A stretch of DNA of 23,308 bases from a virus: positions 1 through 23,308 of IMG/VR virus record IMGVR_UViG_3300020377_000033; one strand, written 5' to 3'. The first letter of the stretch is position 1. Every line of letters begins with the position of its first letter. Below, in pieces: positions 20,339 through 23,308 of the stretch. A program made the position numbers and the translations under genes. The notes under the pieces are model-generated. The model was not told where the DNA came from and made no database searches. It saw only the letters and a program-made list of their open reading frames with translations.

Positions 20339-22189
20339 GTGGCTCTTACCAAGATACAGTTTAGACCGGGTATAGATAAGGAAGGCACCGAATACAGTGC
20401 CGATTCCGGCTGGTTTGACTCAGATCGCATTCGTTTTAGAAAGGGTCGAGTCGAAACAATAGGCGGCTGGCAAAAGTATGTCAGCACGGCGATCAAGGGT
20501 GTGGCGCGGTCACTGTTTGACTGGGGTGCGGCTGATGGCAACAAATATTTAGGTGTCGGCACTAACCTCAAGTTTTATATTGAGTCAGGCGGTACTGTTG
20601 CAGATGTGACCCCGATCAGGGCCACCACCTCCGCTGGCGATGTGACTTTTGCGGCAAGCAACGGCTCCTCTACGTTAGTGGTTACTGACACGGCACATGG
20701 CGCGGTAGAGGGCGACTTTGTAACGTACTCAGGGGCGGCATCATTAGGCGGCAATGTGGTGGCGGCTGTCCTTAACCAAGAGTATCAGATCGGCCTAATT
20801 GTTAATGCGAACAGCTATAACATCACGGCCAAAGACACATCAGGCGCTACAGTCACAGCCAACTCAAGCGATACAGGCAACGGTGGTAGCTCTACAGTTG
20901 GGGCGTACCAGATCAATACCGGCACCAACTTTTATGTAGACAGCACGGGCTGGGGAGTGGGCGGCTGGGGTGTCTCTGCTTTTGGTGAGTCAGTCGCGAT
21001 TACATCATCTAATCAGCTACGCCTGTTTAGTCAGGATGCTTTTGGCGATGACCTGTTATTCAATCCACGAGGAAGCTCTGTTTTCTTTTGGGACGAAAGT
21101 AGCGGACTTAGTACGAGAGCGGTTGCGCTGTCCAGCTTGGGTGGCGCATCTAATACGCCAGTTGAGGCGCTTCAAGTCATGGTGTCTGACATTGACAGGC
21201 ACGTTATCTGTTTCGGATGTAATCCAATTGGCTCGTCAACTCTAGACCCGTTATTTATTCGCTGGTCTGACCAAGAGAACGCGGTAGATTGGACCCCCAC
21301 CGCGACGAACAGCGCCGGAGGTCAGGTTCTTTCCACCGGCACAACTATTGTGGGTGCGATCAAGACTCGTCAGGAGATACTGATATTTACGGACGTGGGC
21401 ATACAGGCCATGCGGTTTGTAGGCGCTCCGTTTATTTATTCTTTCTCTCCAGTAGCAGAGAACGTCAGCATGATCTCACCTAAGGCTGGGGTGGCGGCGG
21501 CTGACAGCGTGTTCTTTATGGACAGAGAGGGATTCTATGTGTATCGCGGCTCTGTGCAGAGGTTGCCATGCACGGTTCTGGATCATGTGTTTTCTAACCT
21601 ACAGTTTCAACAGAGATTCAAAATATTCGCAACCACTAACCCTGACGATTCAGAGGTAACGTGGTACTACCCCGTAGGCGGGGCAAGTGTAGACATAACA
21701 AACTATGTCACATTTAACTATCAAGAAAACAACTGGACCATTGGCACGCTAGATCGCGGTGCGTTTATACATGCGCCGACCAAAGAGTTTCCGATTGCGG
21801 CGTCTAACAGTCTAACTAGCGATAACTACCTGTACATACATGAGTTTGGCCACACTGCGGACGGCGAGCCGCTAAATGCGTTTGTTGCGTCTGGCGGGAT
21901 TGGCCTTGGCGATGGTGAGCAGTTTGCCGCTGTGCGTCGTGTAATACCTGACTTTACATTTAGAGGCACCACTGCGGCGGTTGATTTATCGCTGGAGGTT
22001 AAAGGTCGTGATTTCCCGCTGGGAGAAGAGACCCTGTTAGATACAGCGACAATCGTCAGTAATACGGGTCAGTTTCACCTGAGAGCCAGAACTCGGGAGA
22101 TGATTATTAAAATATCCAGTAACGGAACAGACTATGGCTGGACGCTGGGTGATTTGCGGTTTGATATTAGAACGGATGGACGCCGATAG
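20339..22189 (+). CDS. tail nozzle / packaged-DNA stabilisation protein (P22 gp10-like)
   Basis: 616 aa from GTG at 20339, directly after the endolysin stop. The N-terminus (FRPGIDKEGTEYSADSGWFD, RIRFRKGRVETIGGW at 30-44) is the usual start of this family. A beta insert (about residues 95-190, DTAHGAVEGDFVTYSG, QEYQIGLIVNANSYNIT) precedes WGVGGWGVSAFG and a propeller-like core (NPRGSSVFFWDESSG, VMVSDIDRHVICFG, RWSDQENAVDWTPT, TRQEILIFTDVGIQAMRFVG, FMDREGFYVYRGSVQRLP). The end (GWTLGDLRFDIRTDGRR) is also typical. The family forms the hexameric nozzle below the adaptor in short-tailed phages, so the protein at 5021 is its likely neighbour in the virion. Confidence 0.85.
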   Translation: MALTKIQFRPGIDKEGTEYSADSGWFDSDRIRFRKGRVETIGGWQKYVSTAIKGVARSLFDWGAADGNKYLGVGTNLKFYIESGGTVADVTPIRATTSAGDVTFAASNGSSTLVVTDTAHGAVEGDFVTYSGAASLGGNVVAAVLNQEYQIGLIVNANSYNITAKDTSGATVTANSSDTGNGGSSTVGAYQINTGTNFYVDSTGWGVGGWGVSAFGESVAITSSNQLRLFSQDAFGDDLLFNPRGSSVFFWDESSGLSTRAVALSSLGGASNTPVEALQVMVSDIDRHVICFGCNPIGSSTLDPLFIRWSDQENAVDWTPTATNSAGGQVLSTGTTIVGAIKTRQEILIFTDVGIQAMRFVGAPFIYSFSPVAENVSMISPKAGVAAADSVFFMDREGFYVYRGSVQRLPCTVLDHVFSNLQFQQRFKIFATTNPDDSEVTWYYPVGGASVDITNYVTFNYQENNWTIGTLDRGAFIHAPTKEFPIAASNSLTSDNYLYIHEFGHTADGEPLNAFVASGGIGLGDGEQFAAVRRVIPDFTFRGTTAAVDLSLEVKGRDFPLGEETLLDTATIVSNTGQFHLRARTREMIIKISSNGTDYGWTLGDLRFDIRTDGRR

Positions 22190-22197
22190 GATGGTAT

Positions 22198-22422
22198 ATG
22201 GCTAGTGACCCTTTACAAGTGGGCGGTGTTAGGTGGCCTAATATGATGCAGAAGCCTACGGGTATTGTTGCGGGGGCGGCTAATCCTGCGATGAACCCCA
22301 CCACTTTAAGCAACTCACAACAACCATTAGATGCGGCCAAGGTAAAATTCCAGCCTACATCTGTTGATACCACACCCTCCACTGATGCCACGAAAGGTAG
22401 GTCAATAGACACTTATGCCTAA
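22198..22422 (+). CDS. small phage protein of unknown function
   Basis: 74 aa, eight bases after the nozzle stop with AGGA upstream. The sequence (LQVGGVRWPNMMQKPTGIVA, NPAMNPTTLSNSQQPLDAAK) is Pro/Asn/Gln-rich without predicted domains, probably largely unstructured. Its last eight bases overlap the next gene. It lies between nozzle and other structural candidates, so a minor virion role is possible; I recognise no family. Confidence 0.55.
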   Translation: MASDPLQVGGVRWPNMMQKPTGIVAGAANPAMNPTTLSNSQQPLDAAKVKFQPTSVDTTPSTDATKGRSIDTYA

Positions 22423-22612
22423 ATACACGACATTGCCAGTAGCCAGCGCAGAGTACGAGCGTGAAAATGAGCAGGTTGCCAGAAGATCGATAGAGCAATC
22501 GCTACAAGATATATCGTCAACTGTAGAAGGCAACACAAACAAGACAAACAAGGACTCGTCACTGGCCCTGCGCCGGTTCCAGTTCTTGCTGATGGGTGCA
22601 GGCAATGGCTGA
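22415..22612 (+). CDS. small conserved phage protein, helical
   Basis: 65 aa, overlapping the previous gene by eight bases. PKYTTLPVASAEYERENEQV at the start, ARRSIEQSLQDISSTVEG in the middle and SLALRRFQFLLMGAG at the end form a pattern I recall from marine phage structural clusters. It is mainly helical and charged, likely an oligomeric coiled coil. Function is unknown. Confidence 0.65.
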   Translation: MPKYTTLPVASAEYERENEQVARRSIEQSLQDISSTVEGNTNKTNKDSSLALRRFQFLLMGAGNG

Positions 22613-22934
22613 TGTCATCAAGGTTCTTGGTCAGCTTAACCCGTCTGCTACAACCACAACCACGTTGTATACAGTGCCAAACCTAAATCAAACAACGGTA
22701 AGCTCGATTAATGTATGCAACAGAACATCTGGCGCACTGACCTTCAGACTTAGTGTCCATGTTGCAGGCGCAGGGGCAGACGATAAGCAGTTTATTTACT
22801 ATGATAAGTCAGTCTCAGCGACAGACACATTTTCCGCTGTGTTAGGGCTGACACTCAACCAAAGCGATGTGGTCAAGGTGCATGCAAGCGGCACCGGCCT
22901 TAGCTTTAACATGTTTGGGGTAGAGACAAGCTAA
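22605..22934 (+). CDS. small beta-sandwich virion protein candidate
   Basis: 109 aa from ATG at 22605; a GTG at 22596 would add three residues, but MADVIKVLGQLNPSATTTTT is the form I recall from relatives. VSSINVCNRTSGALTFRLSV, QFIYYDKSVSATDTFSAVLG and LSFNMFGVETS give alternating beta strands. The family recurs in tail and appendage modules of marine phages and is unnamed. It overlaps the preceding gene by eight bases and the next start by one. Confidence 0.68.
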   Translation: MADVIKVLGQLNPSATTTTTLYTVPNLNQTTVSSINVCNRTSGALTFRLSVHVAGAGADDKQFIYYDKSVSATDTFSAVLGLTLNQSDVVKVHASGTGLSFNMFGVETS

Positions 22935-23308
22935 TGAATCAATATCCAGCAAAACCAATAATGGACGAGATGGCGAAGCATGGTCGCTACGGCGACTCTA
23001 TGCTGGTCCACATGAATCCTGTCGAAGTGGCAGGCATCGCCTCCTTGACCCCGGGCGGTCTGACAACCAACCCAGTCACAGGGCAACCTGAGGCATTTGC
23101 CTTCCTTGCGCCGATGCTTCTAGGTGCCGCAGGGATAAGTATGACGCCGCTCGCCTCCGCGGCTCTTGTGGGCGGAATCACCGCCATACAGGAAAAGGAT
23201 ATTGGTAAGGGGCTTTTGGCCGGTATCGGTGGATTAGCCGGTGGTGCTATCGGTGACAAACTAGGAAAACTGTTTGGAACAGCCTCTGATGCGGCAACGC
23301 AGACTACA
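22934..23308 (+). CDS. probable internal virion protein (3' partial)
   Basis: The ATG at 22934 overlaps the previous stop by one base and the frame stays open for 125 codons to the window edge. The start (MDEMAKHGRYGDSMLVHMNP, VEVAGIASLTPGGLTTNPVT, GQPEAFAFLAPMLLG) resembles the N-termini of large internal or core proteins of marine podoviruses. It is followed by Gly/Ala-rich hydrophobic stretches (LLAGIGGLAGGAIGDKLGKL) that could insert in membranes, as expected of ejected proteins. Without the rest, a tape-measure-like protein cannot be excluded. Confidence 0.65.
   Translation, partial: MNQYPAKPIMDEMAKHGRYGDSMLVHMNPVEVAGIASLTPGGLTTNPVTGQPEAFAFLAPMLLGAAGISMTPLASAALVGGITAIQEKDIGKGLLAGIGGLAGGAIGDKLGKLFGTASDAATQTT

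Noticed and set aside
1-23308. tRNA genes, integrase, attachment sites or insertion elements
   Set aside because: None was found by reading; the sequence is almost wholly coding on one strand with no transposase or recombinase motifs.

Overview
The window is a contiguous stretch of a tailed-phage genome. Every supported gene lies on the + strand, most genes touch or overlap by 1 to 13 nt, and there is no gene-free stretch over 300 bases. Base composition looks balanced by eye (near 50% GC). The protein families (Mu gpT-like capsid, SU10-type adaptor, P22 gp10-like tail nozzle, small basic proteins, NILDGV/VTG/LTGN repeat fibres) are those I associate with uncultured marine podoviruses of Gram-negative bacteria. 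The absence of a tape-measure gene and the presence of an internal-virion-like gene at the right edge also favour a short-tailed phage. The composition argues against a SAR11 (very AT-rich) host. No integrase, terminase, portal, polymerase or tRNA was seen, so lifestyle and exact lineage cannot be fixed from this piece.

Layout. 1-2972: end of a conserved virion-associated gene, a probable capsid decoration gene, the major capsid gene followed by a strong hairpin terminator and a parS-like palindrome, then two small virion-protein candidates. 2972-3985: five tiny, very basic genes (70, 52, 84, 89 and 41 aa), two of which share an N-terminal peptide. 3985-5949: connector/adaptor block. 5951-13986: host-recognition block built from three pairs, each a beta-repeat fibre followed immediately by a glycine-rich adhesin-like gene, separated by a tail-fibre-chaperone-like gene and a conserved small phage gene. 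13996-16783: two exported proteins with signal peptides, one an Asn/Thr/Ser-rich disordered protein and one a long Pro/Glu-rich protein. 16771-17479: two membrane-anchored coiled-coil proteins. 17479-19236: two more repeat fibres. 19246-20338: lysis cassette with a 3-TM holin, two further tiny membrane proteins and a minimal M15 peptidase endolysin. 20339-23308: tail nozzle, three small virion-protein candidates and the start of a probable internal virion protein.

How the parts fit. The capsid genes have their own Shine-Dalgarno sites and hairpins, as expected for high-copy products, while the connector, basic and adhesin genes are translationally coupled. The three fibre/adhesin pairs look like a combinatorial receptor-recognition system: fibre 3 joins an N-terminal domain like that of fibre 1 to a C-terminal domain like that of fibre 2, and all three share a 22-residue joint. 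The least explained part is the run of exported, cysteine-bearing and membrane coiled-coil proteins between the fibres and the lysis genes, which may form an envelope-directed module. Function calls rest on reading the sequence and on memory of families; no database search was run.
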